From Ignavibacteriales bacterium UBA1304 (GTDB lineage: Bacteria > Bacteroidota > Ignavibacteria > Ignavibacteriales > Ignavibacteriaceae), in the NCBI GenBank assembly GCA_002307295.1, contig DBTY01000034.1, positions 1 to 64,000 on the forward strand: a DNA stretch of 64,000 nt. The letters run 5' to 3'. Both the position numbers and the translations under genes were made by a program. The stretch's first letter is position 1, and every line of letters begins with the position of its first letter. The notes under the pieces were generated by a model. The model made no database searches, had not been told where the DNA came from, and saw only the letters and a program-made list of their open reading frames with translations. Of the stretch, positions 1-7,797 are shown piece by piece.

Positions 1-165
1 TACACAAACTATTTTACACTCCCTTCCCTACTTTAACTTAAAGAGTATGCCAGTGTATTGCTTAATTTAGACAAGCAGTTTTTTAAACCTTACAATGATA
101 GTTTTAAACTTGATCTATAGCTCTTTCAAATAAATAACTCTGTTATCCTTTTATTGCTTATCTAA

Positions 166-1893
166 TTAAATTCCAAGTTTTTTCATCTTTCTCCAAAGCG
201 TAGTTGGATTCATGTTTAATTCCATAGCAGTTTTGGTTTTATTCCCATTGTTTTTTTTAAGCGTATTTATAATTATATCCTGCTCTGCTGCCATAAATTG
301 ATTTTGATTTATAAGCATATTATGTGAAATAGTTTCAGCTTTTTTATTTCTTAAATATTTTGGCAAGTCGTCTTCCTGAATTATATCGCTCCGGCAAAGA
401 ACAAAACTATGTTCAATGACATTTTCCAATTCACGAATATTTCCCGGCCAGTCATAGTCCATTAATATATCGTAAGCCGATGAAGAAAACTGTCTTATAG
501 TTTTATTAAATTTTTTGTTGAAAGACTTTATTAAGCGCTCAACCAGCAAAAAAAGATCGTCTTTCCTTTCACGCAGCGGAGGTAAATGAATATTGATAAC
601 ATTTATTCTGTAAAAGAAGTCCTCTCTAAATCTACCAGCTTTAATTTCTTCTTGTAGGTTTTTGTTAGTAGCTGCAATTATCCGGGTATCCATCGCTATG
701 CTTTTATTACCGCCTACGCGCTCAAATAAACGCGTTTCAATAACTCTTAGAAGTTTTGTTTGAATAGGAAGCGATATGTCTCCAATTTCATCAAGAAACA
801 AAGTTCCCCCCTGAGCTAATTCAAATTTCCCAATCTTTGTGTTAACCGCTCCTGTAAACGAACCTTTCTCATGCCCGAATAATTCGCTTTCGATAAGAGC
901 TTCAACAAAGGCGCTGCAATTAAGGGCAATAAATGGACCTTTTTGCCTTGCGCTTCCCAGGTGTATACTACGCGCTATCAGCTCTTTCCCCGTTCCGCTT
1001 TCTCCGGTAATAAGGACAGAGCTATCTGTTTTGGACACGCTTTCTAAAAGATAAAAAACTTTTTCAAGTTCCTTATTTTTGCCGATTATATCGATATAGT
1101 GAAATCTATCTTTTAGATGCGCTGACAAATTTTTAATTTCTGATATATCAATAAACGTCTCAACTGCGCCAGACTTTTTATTCTGATTGTTAATTAAAAT
1201 CGCTGAGTTTACACGGATAGGGACAACTTTACCATTTTTATTGATTATTTCTAGTTCGTTGCCTATTGTAGATTTTCCCTTGAGCATTGTTTTTTCCATG
1301 TGGCAACCATTTCTGCAAAATGACGAATTGAAAATCTCCCAGCATTTTTTGCCTATTGCCTCTTCTTTTTTATACCCTGTTATTTTTTCGGCTGAATAAT
1401 TAAACGAGGTAACCTGCCAATTATCATCAATTGTAAATGTTCCTTCTATGTTACTATTGAAAATAGCATCAAGCCTGTTCTTCTGATCAATTAATTCCAA
1501 TGTTTTTTTGTCAATTTCTTCGGCCATAGAAAGCATCTCTTTAGTATCCCTAAAAATAAAAACAACGCTTAATACTGTCTCGTCCTTTTTAACCGGAGTG
1601 AAAGAGGCAAGAACATTCTTATTTTTTCCGTTTTTACACGTGATGTCAATTCCCAGATTTGAAAAAGTTCTATTCTCATCGAGCGATTTTTTGAACAAAC
1701 TTAGTTCTTCTTTACAATTCTGAAAAAGTATTTTAACATTTTTACCAATAACATCATTTCCCTTAAATCCCGAAATTCTGGAGGCGGCTGCATTGAATAC
1801 AATTACTTTCTGATCTCTACCAACCACAACTATTCCGTCAGTGATAATAAGAGCTTCTTTATTCTTATTGATAGTATTTTCTATTTCTTTCAT
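166..1893 (-). CDS. Sigma-54-dependent activator, PAS-PAS-AAA+-Fis HTH
   Basis: This is an NtrC-class enhancer-binding protein of 575 residues that would remodel sigma-54 RNA polymerase at a target promoter. Two PAS domains lie at about 10-115 and 145-255. The AAA+ domain follows, with Walker A GESGTGKE near 297-304, the sigma-54 contact loop GSFTGA near 343-348 (canonical GAFTGA, Ala to Ser at position 2) and Walker B LFLDE near 364. A Fis-type helix-turn-helix ends the protein at about 552-574. There is no receiver domain, so the signal is probably sensed by the PAS domains. The second PAS carries three cysteines near 184, 193 and 197, which could bind a metal or Fe-S centre or act as a redox switch (inference). 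The gene is divergent from the metal-cofactor operon starting at 2129 and is its likely cognate regulator. Confidence 0.92.
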   Translation of the reverse strand: MKEIENTINKNKEALIITDGIVVVGRDQKVIVFNAAASRISGFKGNDVIGKNVKILFQNCKEELSLFKKSLDENRTFSNLGIDITCKNGKNKNVLASFTPVKKDETVLSVVFIFRDTKEMLSMAEEIDKKTLELIDQKNRLDAIFNSNIEGTFTIDDNWQVTSFNYSAEKITGYKKEEAIGKKCWEIFNSSFCRNGCHMEKTMLKGKSTIGNELEIINKNGKVVPIRVNSAILINNQNKKSGAVETFIDISEIKNLSAHLKDRFHYIDIIGKNKELEKVFYLLESVSKTDSSVLITGESGTGKELIARSIHLGSARQKGPFIALNCSAFVEALIESELFGHEKGSFTGAVNTKIGKFELAQGGTLFLDEIGDISLPIQTKLLRVIETRLFERVGGNKSIAMDTRIIAATNKNLQEEIKAGRFREDFFYRINVINIHLPPLRERKDDLFLLVERLIKSFNKKFNKTIRQFSSSAYDILMDYDWPGNIRELENVIEHSFVLCRSDIIQEDDLPKYLRNKKAETISHNMLINQNQFMAAEQDIIINTLKKNNGNKTKTAMELNMNPTTLWRKMKKLGI

Positions 1894-1931
1894 ATTTCTC
1901 TTTGTTTGTCAAAGGGAAAGTAAACATACTA

Positions 1932-1975
1932 CTGCATATATGCAATAGCATTGCATCACTATTGTATTTATGCAG
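1932..1975. promoter_or_regulatory. Inverted repeat, candidate activator binding site (UAS)
   Basis: Two 17-bp arms (1932-1948 and 1959-1975), separated by 10 bases, match as an inverted repeat at 15 of 17 positions. The outer part of each arm is CTGCAT / ATGCAG. The site lies just upstream of the sigma-54 activator gene and about 45-85 bp upstream of the -24/-12-like element at 2018-2032. That is a plausible place for a dimeric Fis-type HTH of an enhancer-binding protein. Binding is inferred from position and symmetry. Confidence 0.55.
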
Positions 1976-2017
1976 GATAACGCATGGTAATTACGTCTAT
2001 ATAAGCAATAATCCGTT

Positions 2018-2032
2018 TGGCATAAAATTGGA
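2018..2032 (+). promoter_or_regulatory. Candidate sigma-54 (-24/-12) promoter
   Basis: The element reads TGGCATAAAATTGGA. The -24 half (TGGCA) matches the consensus exactly. The -12 half is imperfect: TTGGA rather than TTGCA, with spacing one base short unless the GA is taken as the -12 pair. Transcription would start near 2044 and leave a leader of about 85 bases before the TTG start at 2129. The divergent sigma-54 activator and the inverted repeat upstream support it; the weak -12 half argues for caution. Confidence 0.42.
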
Positions 2033-2128
2033 CTAACTTATAGCAAAAAACGAATCAACAAAGGAACATATCGATTGAGATAAAGAAAAATCTTGTGGAA
2101 ATTAAATTGGAATTGAAGGAATTAAAAT

Positions 2129-2617
2129 TTGAGAATTATAAAAAATCACATAGCGGTATATTCCGACACAATCGTTCAAAAAAGAACAATGCCGATTAAA
2201 GATTTTTACAACACATTAGACGAAGTATATAAAATTGGAGAGTTCTTGATTACTCTCAATTGTAAAGCATCATTTTTTACTACGCCAGTTCGCCCTCCTG
2301 CTAAAAAATATGCCATAGCTCCGGACGGGAAAAGGCTAGATGAACTCGCAGAGTACATTAAAAAGAAAATTTCTGCTTCTGAAATTCTGCTTAATGCCCG
2401 CCGACTTGAATATAAAACAGCCGGAAATATAGAAAGCGAGATACTGAATATAATGTCTGTACATCCTATAAATTTTGATTCACTTGAGAATATATACAAA
2501 TCCCAAGGCGGGAATTCATCAAACATAAAAGATTTAATTCGCCGTGGAGTTATTAAAGAAATGTCTTATGACGGCGTGAGCTTCATCTATAAAGGCAAGA
2601 TGGCAAAATCTTATTGA
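2129..2617 (+). CDS. Small protein of unknown function, winged-helix-like C-terminus
   Basis: I do not recognise this 162-residue protein. It starts with TTG, preceded by GAAGGA at 2115-2120 with a spacing of 8. There is no signal peptide or membrane segment. Residues about 105-160 read as helix, helix, then a hairpin with a VIKEMSYDGVSFIYKGK strand pair, resembling a winged helix. This is a visual impression only. It is the first gene of the operon behind the candidate sigma-54 promoter and ends 23 bp before the DUF89 gene. A regulatory or nucleic-acid-binding role is a guess. Confidence 0.7.
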   Translation: MRIIKNHIAVYSDTIVQKRTMPIKDFYNTLDEVYKIGEFLITLNCKASFFTTPVRPPAKKYAIAPDGKRLDELAEYIKKKISASEILLNARRLEYKTAGNIESEILNIMSVHPINFDSLENIYKSQGGNSSNIKDLIRRGVIKEMSYDGVSFIYKGKMAKSY

Positions 2618-2640
2618 TAAAAGGATAAAGAAATACTTAT

Positions 2641-3498
2641 ATGACTGTTTTTGATTCAATCTGTGTCCCATGCATTCTAAATCAATCATTAAATGCAGTA
2701 AATAATTCAGCTCCATTTGATGAAGGATTCAAGAAAAGCGTTTTAACAGAAGTGTGCAAAAAGATAATAAATTCAAAAGAAGGAACCACAGCGCCGCATC
2801 TTTCTGCTTTTGTTCAAAAAATGATTTCAGAATATAGCGGAATTGATGACCCATATTCTAAAGCGAAAAGAACGAACCTGAGGAACACCCTGAAATTTGA
2901 AGATTCACTGTATTCATATATTAATAATTCAGAGAATAAACTGGAAATGGCCTTGCGGATAGCAATTGCAGGTAATACTATAGATTTGGGAGCTAATCCA
3001 AATTTTAATATACAAGAGGAAATTGATAACTTATCTTCAGATAACATTAACTTAATAGCATTCCCTCAATTTGAAGAAGATGTAAAAAAAGCAAAAACAG
3101 TATTATATATAGCCGATAACCTTGAGGAAGCAGTTTTTGATAAATTTCTTCTTAGACACTTGCAGCCTAAGAAAATATATTTTGCAGTTCGTTCAGAACC
3201 AGTATTGAATGATATCACTTATAAAGATGCTATTGGTCTTGGTATTGATAAACTATCTACAGTCATAGAGAGCGGAAGTAAAATACCAGGCTCCGATATA
3301 GATATGTGCACAGAGGAGTTTAAGGATTTGTTCAAGTCTGCTGATATTGTGATTGCCAAAGGGCAAGGGAACTATGAAACGCTTCTTAAACGAAAGCGAA
3401 CTGTGTATTTCCTTTTCAAAGTAAAATGTGTGGCTGTAGCAAAACGCTGCGGTTTTGAAATTGGGAAAAGTGTGATTTATAAAAGCAATGTTAACTAA
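2641..3498 (+). CDS. DUF89/ARMT1-like family protein
   Basis: A 285-residue protein with the hallmarks of the short, archaeal-type branch of the DUF89 family: CVPC near residues 8-11, AGNTIDLG near 109, YIADNLEEAVFD (compare YxxDNxGE), RSEPVLND, SGSKIPGSDID and a final IAKGQGNYETL. Family members are metal-dependent phosphatases proposed to remove damaged phosphometabolites. The N-terminal Cys pair suggests an extra metal site. The usual Gly of the DNxGE motif appears as Leu here. The gene ends upstream of the Mrp ATPase start at 3521. Its substrate cannot be read from sequence. Confidence 0.8.
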   Translation: MTVFDSICVPCILNQSLNAVNNSAPFDEGFKKSVLTEVCKKIINSKEGTTAPHLSAFVQKMISEYSGIDDPYSKAKRTNLRNTLKFEDSLYSYINNSENKLEMALRIAIAGNTIDLGANPNFNIQEEIDNLSSDNINLIAFPQFEEDVKKAKTVLYIADNLEEAVFDKFLLRHLQPKKIYFAVRSEPVLNDITYKDAIGLGIDKLSTVIESGSKIPGSDIDMCTEEFKDLFKSADIVIAKGQGNYETLLKRKRTVYFLFKVKCVAVAKRCGFEIGKSVIYKSNVN

Positions 3499-3520
3499 AA
3501 TATTTACAGCTGAGGGAAAT

Positions 3521-4336
3521 ATGAACCAAGAAGAAAAAACAAAATTATTAAATGCGGAAGCTGATAGAATTACAGATACAATTTCTAAAATTAAATACCG
3601 CATCGCGGTTTTTAGCGGGAAAGGGGGCGTTGGTAAAACAACAATAAGCGTTAATCTGGCTTATGGTTTATGTGTTAATGGTTTTTCAACAGGACTGCTT
3701 GATGCTGATATAACGGGTCCTAATGTAGCAAAAATGCTTGGATGTGAAGAGGGTGTTATTTATATAAATGAGTCGATTGTTCCCTTCGAAAAATATGGCG
3801 CAAAAATGATCTCGATGGCAAGTTTAATTCCTAAAGGTCAGCCTCTTATTTGGCGGGGTCCTATGCGGTCAAAAGTAATCAATCAATTCTTAGCTGATGT
3901 TGACTGGGGCGAATTGGATTATTTAATAGCTGACTTACCACCTGGCACGGGAGATGAAATTCTAACGATAGCCCAGGAGATGAAGCCTGATTGCGCTGTA
4001 ATTGTTACTACGCCACAGGAAGTTTCAGTTATGGATGCAGAAAGAGCGGTTAATATGGCTAAACAAATGGGAATCCCTTTTATAGGGATAGTTGAAAATA
4101 TGTCGGGCTTTTCTTGTCCTCATTGCGTAGCTGAGATAGATTTATTAGGTAAAGATGGCGGTCTTAAATTAGCAGATGAATTGGGAGTTCGCTTTTTGGG
4201 TAAAATCCCTTTTGAAATTGAAGCCCGGAAGCAGTCCGATATAGGCAAGCCTGCTATTCTGAAAAATCCTAATTCCCTATTCTCCAAAAGCATTATTGAA
4301 ATAGTAAATAAAATTAAAATAAACCAACAAGTGTGA
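3521..4336 (+). CDS. Mrp/NBP35-type P-loop ATPase
   Basis: A 271-residue member of the Mrp/ApbC/NBP35 family, cytosolic ATPases that carry or transfer Fe-S or other metal clusters. The deviant Walker A SGKGGVGKTT is at residues 32-41, and the CPHC pair expected to bridge a 4Fe-4S cluster between two monomers is at 199-202. It lacks the N-terminal DUF59 domain of many Mrp proteins and is not fused to a NifX-like domain, unlike some ORP-cluster Mrp proteins. I chose the ATG at 3521, which has GAGGG about 6 bases upstream, over a start at 3488 inside the DUF89 gene. Adjacency to the DIM-family gene at 4384 suggests it loads or matures a metal cofactor on that protein. Confidence 0.9.
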   Translation: MNQEEKTKLLNAEADRITDTISKIKYRIAVFSGKGGVGKTTISVNLAYGLCVNGFSTGLLDADITGPNVAKMLGCEEGVIYINESIVPFEKYGAKMISMASLIPKGQPLIWRGPMRSKVINQFLADVDWGELDYLIADLPPGTGDEILTIAQEMKPDCAVIVTTPQEVSVMDAERAVNMAKQMGIPFIGIVENMSGFSCPHCVAEIDLLGKDGGLKLADELGVRFLGKIPFEIEARKQSDIGKPAILKNPNSLFSKSIIEIVNKIKINQQV

Positions 4337-4383
4337 TTATTTTTTAGTTTAAGATTGATAAAAACAATATAAGGAAAATAGAT

Positions 4384-4794
4384 ATGAGTATAAGAATAGC
4401 AATTGCTATTGAAGTAGTTGGATCAGAAGAAAAAGTAGCTGAACATTTTGGTCAATGTGCAAAATTTAATGTTTGCGAGATTAACGAAGATAATAAAATT
4501 GTAAAATATGAAAGCTACTTCAATCCTTTAACAGGCGATCATGGCGGCGCTTGCCAGTTACCCGGTTATCTTAATCAATTTAATATAAAGGCCATTATTG
4601 CAGGTGGAATGGGGCAGCGAGCTGTTACAAACTTTCAAAAATTTGGTATTGAAGTAATTACAGCGCCCGGTTTGAAATTTGATGATGCGGTTAATCTTTT
4701 TATCCAGGGAAAACTTAGCGGGTTTGAAGTATGTAAACATGAACATGAGCCTGGACATCACCACGAACACCATCATGAGCATGAAGACAACTAA
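4384..4794 (+). CDS. NifX/NifB-like (DIM family) protein with His-rich tail
   Basis: A 136-residue dinitrogenase iron-molybdenum cofactor (NifX/NifB C-terminal) family protein. The N-terminus IAIAIEV, the VAEHFGQCAKF segment and the IIAGGMGQRAV motif fit the family. The fold binds metal-sulfur clusters, for example FeMo-co precursors in NifX and a Mo-Cu cluster in orange protein. The tail from about residue 117 holds nine His within 19 residues, an evident metal-binding extension. No nitrogenase structural gene lies nearby, so a nitrogen-fixation role is not supported. With the upstream Mrp ATPase it forms the core pair of an ORP-like system. Confidence 0.88.
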   Translation: MSIRIAIAIEVVGSEEKVAEHFGQCAKFNVCEINEDNKIVKYESYFNPLTGDHGGACQLPGYLNQFNIKAIIAGGMGQRAVTNFQKFGIEVITAPGLKFDDAVNLFIQGKLSGFEVCKHEHEPGHHHEHHHEHEDN

Positions 4795-4855
4795 AAGTAA
4801 AAAACAGAATATTTGTTTCCTAATAAGACATCTAATTATAAAGGAGTTATATAAT

Positions 4856-5401
4856 TTGTACGTCCCCACAAAATTATTTTTTACAAAAGGAGTTGGCAGA
4901 CATAAAGACTACCTAAGCTCTTTTGAAGCCGCTTTAAGACATGCAGGAATTGAAATTTGTAACCTTGTAACTGTAAGTAGTATCTTTCCTCCAGGGTGTA
5001 AAATAATTCCCCGCTCACAGGGTCTTAAACATATTAAACCCGGACAAATTACTTTTGCTGTTATGGCAAGGAATTCTACAAATGAGCCTAACCGGCTAAT
5101 AGCCGCTTCTATTGGAGTAGCAGTGCCTGCTGATAATATTCAATACGGTTATTTATCTGAACATCATCCATGTGGCGTAAAAGAAAAGCTCGCAGGAGAC
5201 TATGCGGAAGATCTTGCAGCGCAAATGCTTGCTACTACTTTAGGCGTAAATTTTGACGCCGAAGCAGATTGGAATGAAAGAGAACAAGTATTTAAGATGT
5301 CTGGCAAAATCGTCAAGACGCTTAATATTACCAAAACTGCCGAAGGACACAAGGACGGCCTGTGGACTACTGTTATTGCCGCAGCTATTTTATTACCTTA
5401 G
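4856..5401 (+). CDS. Pyruvoyl-dependent arginine decarboxylase
   Basis: A 181-residue proenzyme that would self-cleave between Ser41 and Ser42 in TVSSIFPPGCKI to create the pyruvoyl group, then convert arginine to agmatine plus CO2. Other family motifs are FFTKGVGRH at the N-terminus, the LYVPT opening, and the GHKDGLWTTVIAAA end. The start is TTG at 4856 behind AAGGAG at 4841-4846; an open frame continues upstream to 4679 but overlaps the previous gene. Agmatine feeds polyamine synthesis. Its place between two DIM-family genes is odd and may mean a linked polyamine or metal-stress function, or just shared expression. Confidence 0.9.
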   Translation: MYVPTKLFFTKGVGRHKDYLSSFEAALRHAGIEICNLVTVSSIFPPGCKIIPRSQGLKHIKPGQITFAVMARNSTNEPNRLIAASIGVAVPADNIQYGYLSEHHPCGVKEKLAGDYAEDLAAQMLATTLGVNFDAEADWNEREQVFKMSGKIVKTLNITKTAEGHKDGLWTTVIAAAILLP

Positions 5402-5410
5402 CTATGTTTT

Positions 5411-5426
5411 TTTGTAATATTACAAA
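5411..5426. promoter_or_regulatory. Perfect 16-bp palindrome, possible operator
   Basis: TTTGTAATATTACAAA is fully self-complementary. It sits in the 40-bp gap between the arginine decarboxylase stop and the exporter gene start at 5442. It could be an internal operator controlling the exporter and downstream genes, or part of a processing hairpin. No U-run follows on the plus strand, so it is not a typical terminator. Confidence 0.4.
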
Positions 5427-5441
5427 TATGGAACGCTAAAA

Positions 5442-6281
5442 ATGGATATTTTTAAAAGCATCTTATTTGAATCTCTTAAAATCACATTACTTGTTCTTAT
5501 TATGATGATTATTGTAGATTCAATTAATACCTGGACAAAAGGGAAAGTGGCGCTACTTTTAAAAGGGAAAAGCGGATTTCGACAATACTTTATTGCATCA
5601 TTTATCGGAACAATCCCAGGATGTATTGGCGGATTTACAAATGTTACTTTATATATTCACGGGTTAATCAGCTTTGGAGCGCTTGCCGGTTCCATGATTT
5701 CCGTTTCCGGTGATGAGGCTTTTGTTATGTTGGCTATGTTTCCCAAAGAAGCTATTCTTCTTTTTGGCGTTTTATTTGTCCTTGGCATTGTTGGCGGTAA
5801 AACAGTTGATATAATCGTAAAACGATTTAAGATTAAGACATGCCAAAATTGCAACGAATTGATTGTGCATCAAAATGAACATGGTCTCCAGCATTTTTCA
5901 TATTCACATATTTGGTCGCATATCATTAAGAAACATATTTGGAAAATATTTTTATGGACGTTCTTTGCCTTATTAATAGTAGAGGTGGGTTTAAAGTATT
6001 TTAATCTTCAGAATATTTCTTCACAACACAAAATTGTCTTTTTATTCTTGGGAGCTTTAGTAGGTTTGATTCCTGAATCAGGACCGCATCTTATTTTTGT
6101 TACTTTGTTTTCAACCGGGCTTATTCCATTTTCAGTATTACTTACAAGCTCAATTGTGCAGGATGGACATGGAATGCTTCCTTTGCTTTCGTATTCTTTA
6201 AAGGATTCAGTAAAAATAAAGATGTTTAATTTTATAATTGGGCTCTCTTTGGGACTTGGTCTATTTGTTTTAGGTTTTTAG
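5442..6281 (+). CDS. ArsP_2-like (DUF2899) putative heavy-metal exporter
   Basis: A 279-residue integral membrane protein with about eight hydrophobic segments. They fall into two halves separated by a cytosolic loop near 130-165 that carries CQNC and several His residues. Repeated motifs SGDEAFVMLAMFP and SSIVQDGHGMLPLL, plus GTIPGCIGGF and GLIPESGPHLIF, resemble the putative 10-TM heavy-metal exporter family (PF11449), also annotated as putative manganese transporter. The substrate is unknown. Lying between two His-rich DIM-family genes, it probably moves a metal ion or oxyanion tied to the cofactor they bind (inference). Confidence 0.75.
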   Translation: MDIFKSILFESLKITLLVLIMMIIVDSINTWTKGKVALLLKGKSGFRQYFIASFIGTIPGCIGGFTNVTLYIHGLISFGALAGSMISVSGDEAFVMLAMFPKEAILLFGVLFVLGIVGGKTVDIIVKRFKIKTCQNCNELIVHQNEHGLQHFSYSHIWSHIIKKHIWKIFLWTFFALLIVEVGLKYFNLQNISSQHKIVFLFLGALVGLIPESGPHLIFVTLFSTGLIPFSVLLTSSIVQDGHGMLPLLSYSLKDSVKIKMFNFIIGLSLGLGLFVLGF

Positions 6282-6331
6282 TTATTTTATAAATTAAAAA
6301 ATATATTTCTCACATTATATAGGAAATGATT

Positions 6332-6760
6332 ATGATTATTGGATTAAGTTCTGATGGAAAACTACCTGATAGTAAAATTGCAAAAAGGTTTGGTCATGCA
6401 GAGTATATACTTTTGTATGATACGGAAACATGCGTTTATACCTCTGTTATAAATGAAAAAGAACACTCCCATAAAGACCTTGAGAAATATATTTCCTCAG
6501 GAGTGAAAGTATTCATTGTCGGGAATATCGGGCCTAATTCCTTTTATACATTAAAGGAAAATGAAGCAAAAATATTTTTAGCCCGCAATATGAAAGTTAA
6601 AGACGCTGTTTCTACTTTTATTAAAAACGAGCTTCTTGAATTATCAGAACCTACTTTAAAAAAGAGCTTTGCGCATTCAGAGCATAGCAAACATGACGCA
6701 CGCAATAATGAAGAAAACCATTGTCATCATGAAGGATGTGAAAATCACAATAATAAATAA
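6332..6760 (+). CDS. Second NifX-like (DIM family) protein with His/Cys tail
   Basis: A protein of about 142 residues with the DIM-family fold: IIGLSSDGKL at the start, RFGHAEYILLYD, and KVFIVGNIGPNSF. The C-terminal 35 residues carry seven His and two Cys, ending in a HCHHEGCENH cluster. It is diverged from the protein at 4384, whose conserved GGMGQRA is replaced here by GNIGPNS. I prefer the ATG at 6332 because AGGA at 6321-6324 is too close to the ATG at 6326. It probably binds or senses the same metal species as its paralogue. Confidence 0.8.
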   Translation: MIIGLSSDGKLPDSKIAKRFGHAEYILLYDTETCVYTSVINEKEHSHKDLEKYISSGVKVFIVGNIGPNSFYTLKENEAKIFLARNMKVKDAVSTFIKNELLELSEPTLKKSFAHSEHSKHDARNNEENHCHHEGCENHNNK

Positions 6761-6776
6761 GACGGACTACTGCAAA

Positions 6777-7382
6777 ATGAGAAATAATAAACTTATTCCA
6801 AAATCACAAAGCGATAGGATACTTGAAAATTGGGGATACGATCTGGTAGAGGAATATTACCAGCTTATCTCCTCTGCAAATTTAAATACCGGTTCTCCAG
6901 TGTTTGACATTGCTACAGGTACCGGAAGAGCGGTCTCGGTACTAACCAGGTTAGGATATGACGTTATTACTGGAGATTATGATTTTAATAAAAAAAACGA
7001 GACGGATATAAGAATAACTTCTGACTTTCTTGAAAAAGTGAAATTTATGGAGCTTAACATCGAAGAGCTTCCTTTTAATGATAACTATATGCAAAGTATT
7101 GTTTGTATAAACACAATGCATGAGCTTGAGAATCCTATTAGAGGATTATCTGAATTAATAAGGGTTCTTGCTTCAAATGGAAAGCTGCTGATTGCCGACT
7201 TTAATCCGGAAGGCTTTGATGTGATGGACAAACTGCATTTACAGCGGTTTGGCAAGTTGCATCCAAGAGGAATTATTTCGAACGATGATATTTACAAAAT
7301 ACTATCAGAACATTTTTCGGCTGTAACTAAAATTCATACTCAATTAAATAACGCTTTTATTGTAGAGAATAAACTTACATAA
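6777..7382 (+). CDS. Class I SAM-dependent methyltransferase
   Basis: A 201-residue Rossmann-fold methyltransferase. Motif I is VFDIATGTGRAVSVL near residues 42-56, the acidic end of strand 2 is in TGDYDF, and MELNIEELPFNDNYMQSIVCI is the usual strand-4 region, followed by the post-motif MHELENPIRGLSEL. It is typical of the Methyltransf_11/UbiE-like group; the substrate is not predictable. I placed the start at 6777, after the stop of the preceding gene, although the frame is open from 6669. It may methylate a small molecule, or a metal such as arsenic. No ArsM-type cysteine trio is seen, so arsenic methylation is not supported. Confidence 0.8.
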   Translation: MRNNKLIPKSQSDRILENWGYDLVEEYYQLISSANLNTGSPVFDIATGTGRAVSVLTRLGYDVITGDYDFNKKNETDIRITSDFLEKVKFMELNIEELPFNDNYMQSIVCINTMHELENPIRGLSELIRVLASNGKLLIADFNPEGFDVMDKLHLQRFGKLHPRGIISNDDIYKILSEHFSAVTKIHTQLNNAFIVENKLT

Positions 7383-7389
7383 GGATATT

Positions 7390-7797
7390 ATGCTAAATCC
7401 GGATAGAAAAATAGAAGAGCGTTCCGCCGAACTGCCTTTGGTAATTCGGACTTATGATATTGACATAGCAGGGCATGTTAATAATATTGTATACGTAAGA
7501 TGGATTGAAGACCTTCGGTGTTCTTTTTTTGCGAAATATTTGTCTATTGACTTTTTGATGAAAAAGAACTTATACCCGGTTGTTATTAAAACCAATGTAT
7601 CCTACAAAAGACAATTAAAAATGCAGGATAATCCACACGGGATCATAAATCTAAAATTTGTAAAACATGGTATAATTGGGTTTTCATTTTTGATCTTGAA
7701 TGAAAATTGTACTTTTGCATACGCCGAACAAAATTGCGTTCTAATGAATTTGCTAACTGGCAAAATGGATAAAGACTTTTACATCAACTTGGTTTGA
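7390..7797 (+). CDS. Hotdog-fold acyl-CoA/acyl-ACP thioesterase
   Basis: A 135-residue 4HBT-type hotdog protein. The signature DIAGHVNNIVYVRWIED near residues 20-36 holds the Asp and the HVNN helix typical of YbgC/FatA-like thioesterases. It would hydrolyse an acyl thioester, with the acyl group unknown. It starts 7 bp after the methyltransferase stop, so it is co-transcribed. It is the last gene of the sigma-54-linked operon. How a thioesterase fits the metal-cofactor theme is unclear. Confidence 0.82.
   Translation: MLNPDRKIEERSAELPLVIRTYDIDIAGHVNNIVYVRWIEDLRCSFFAKYLSIDFLMKKNLYPVVIKTNVSYKRQLKMQDNPHGIINLKFVKHGIIGFSFLILNENCTFAYAEQNCVLMNLLTGKMDKDFYINLV

Noticed and set aside
4558..4869. Antisense open frame over the first DIM gene
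   Set aside because: Its sequence mirrors the His-rich tail codons of the plus-strand gene and has no ribosome site.
4384..6760. Nitrogen-fixation cluster, because two NifX/NifB-like proteins and a sigma-54 activator are present
   Set aside because: No nifH, nifD, nifK, nifE or radical-SAM nifB is in the window; DIM-family proteins occur widely outside nif systems.
6777..7382. Arsenite methyltransferase (ArsM) next to the ArsP_2-like exporter
   Set aside because: The conserved ArsM cysteines are not present; the protein is a short generic SAM methyltransferase.
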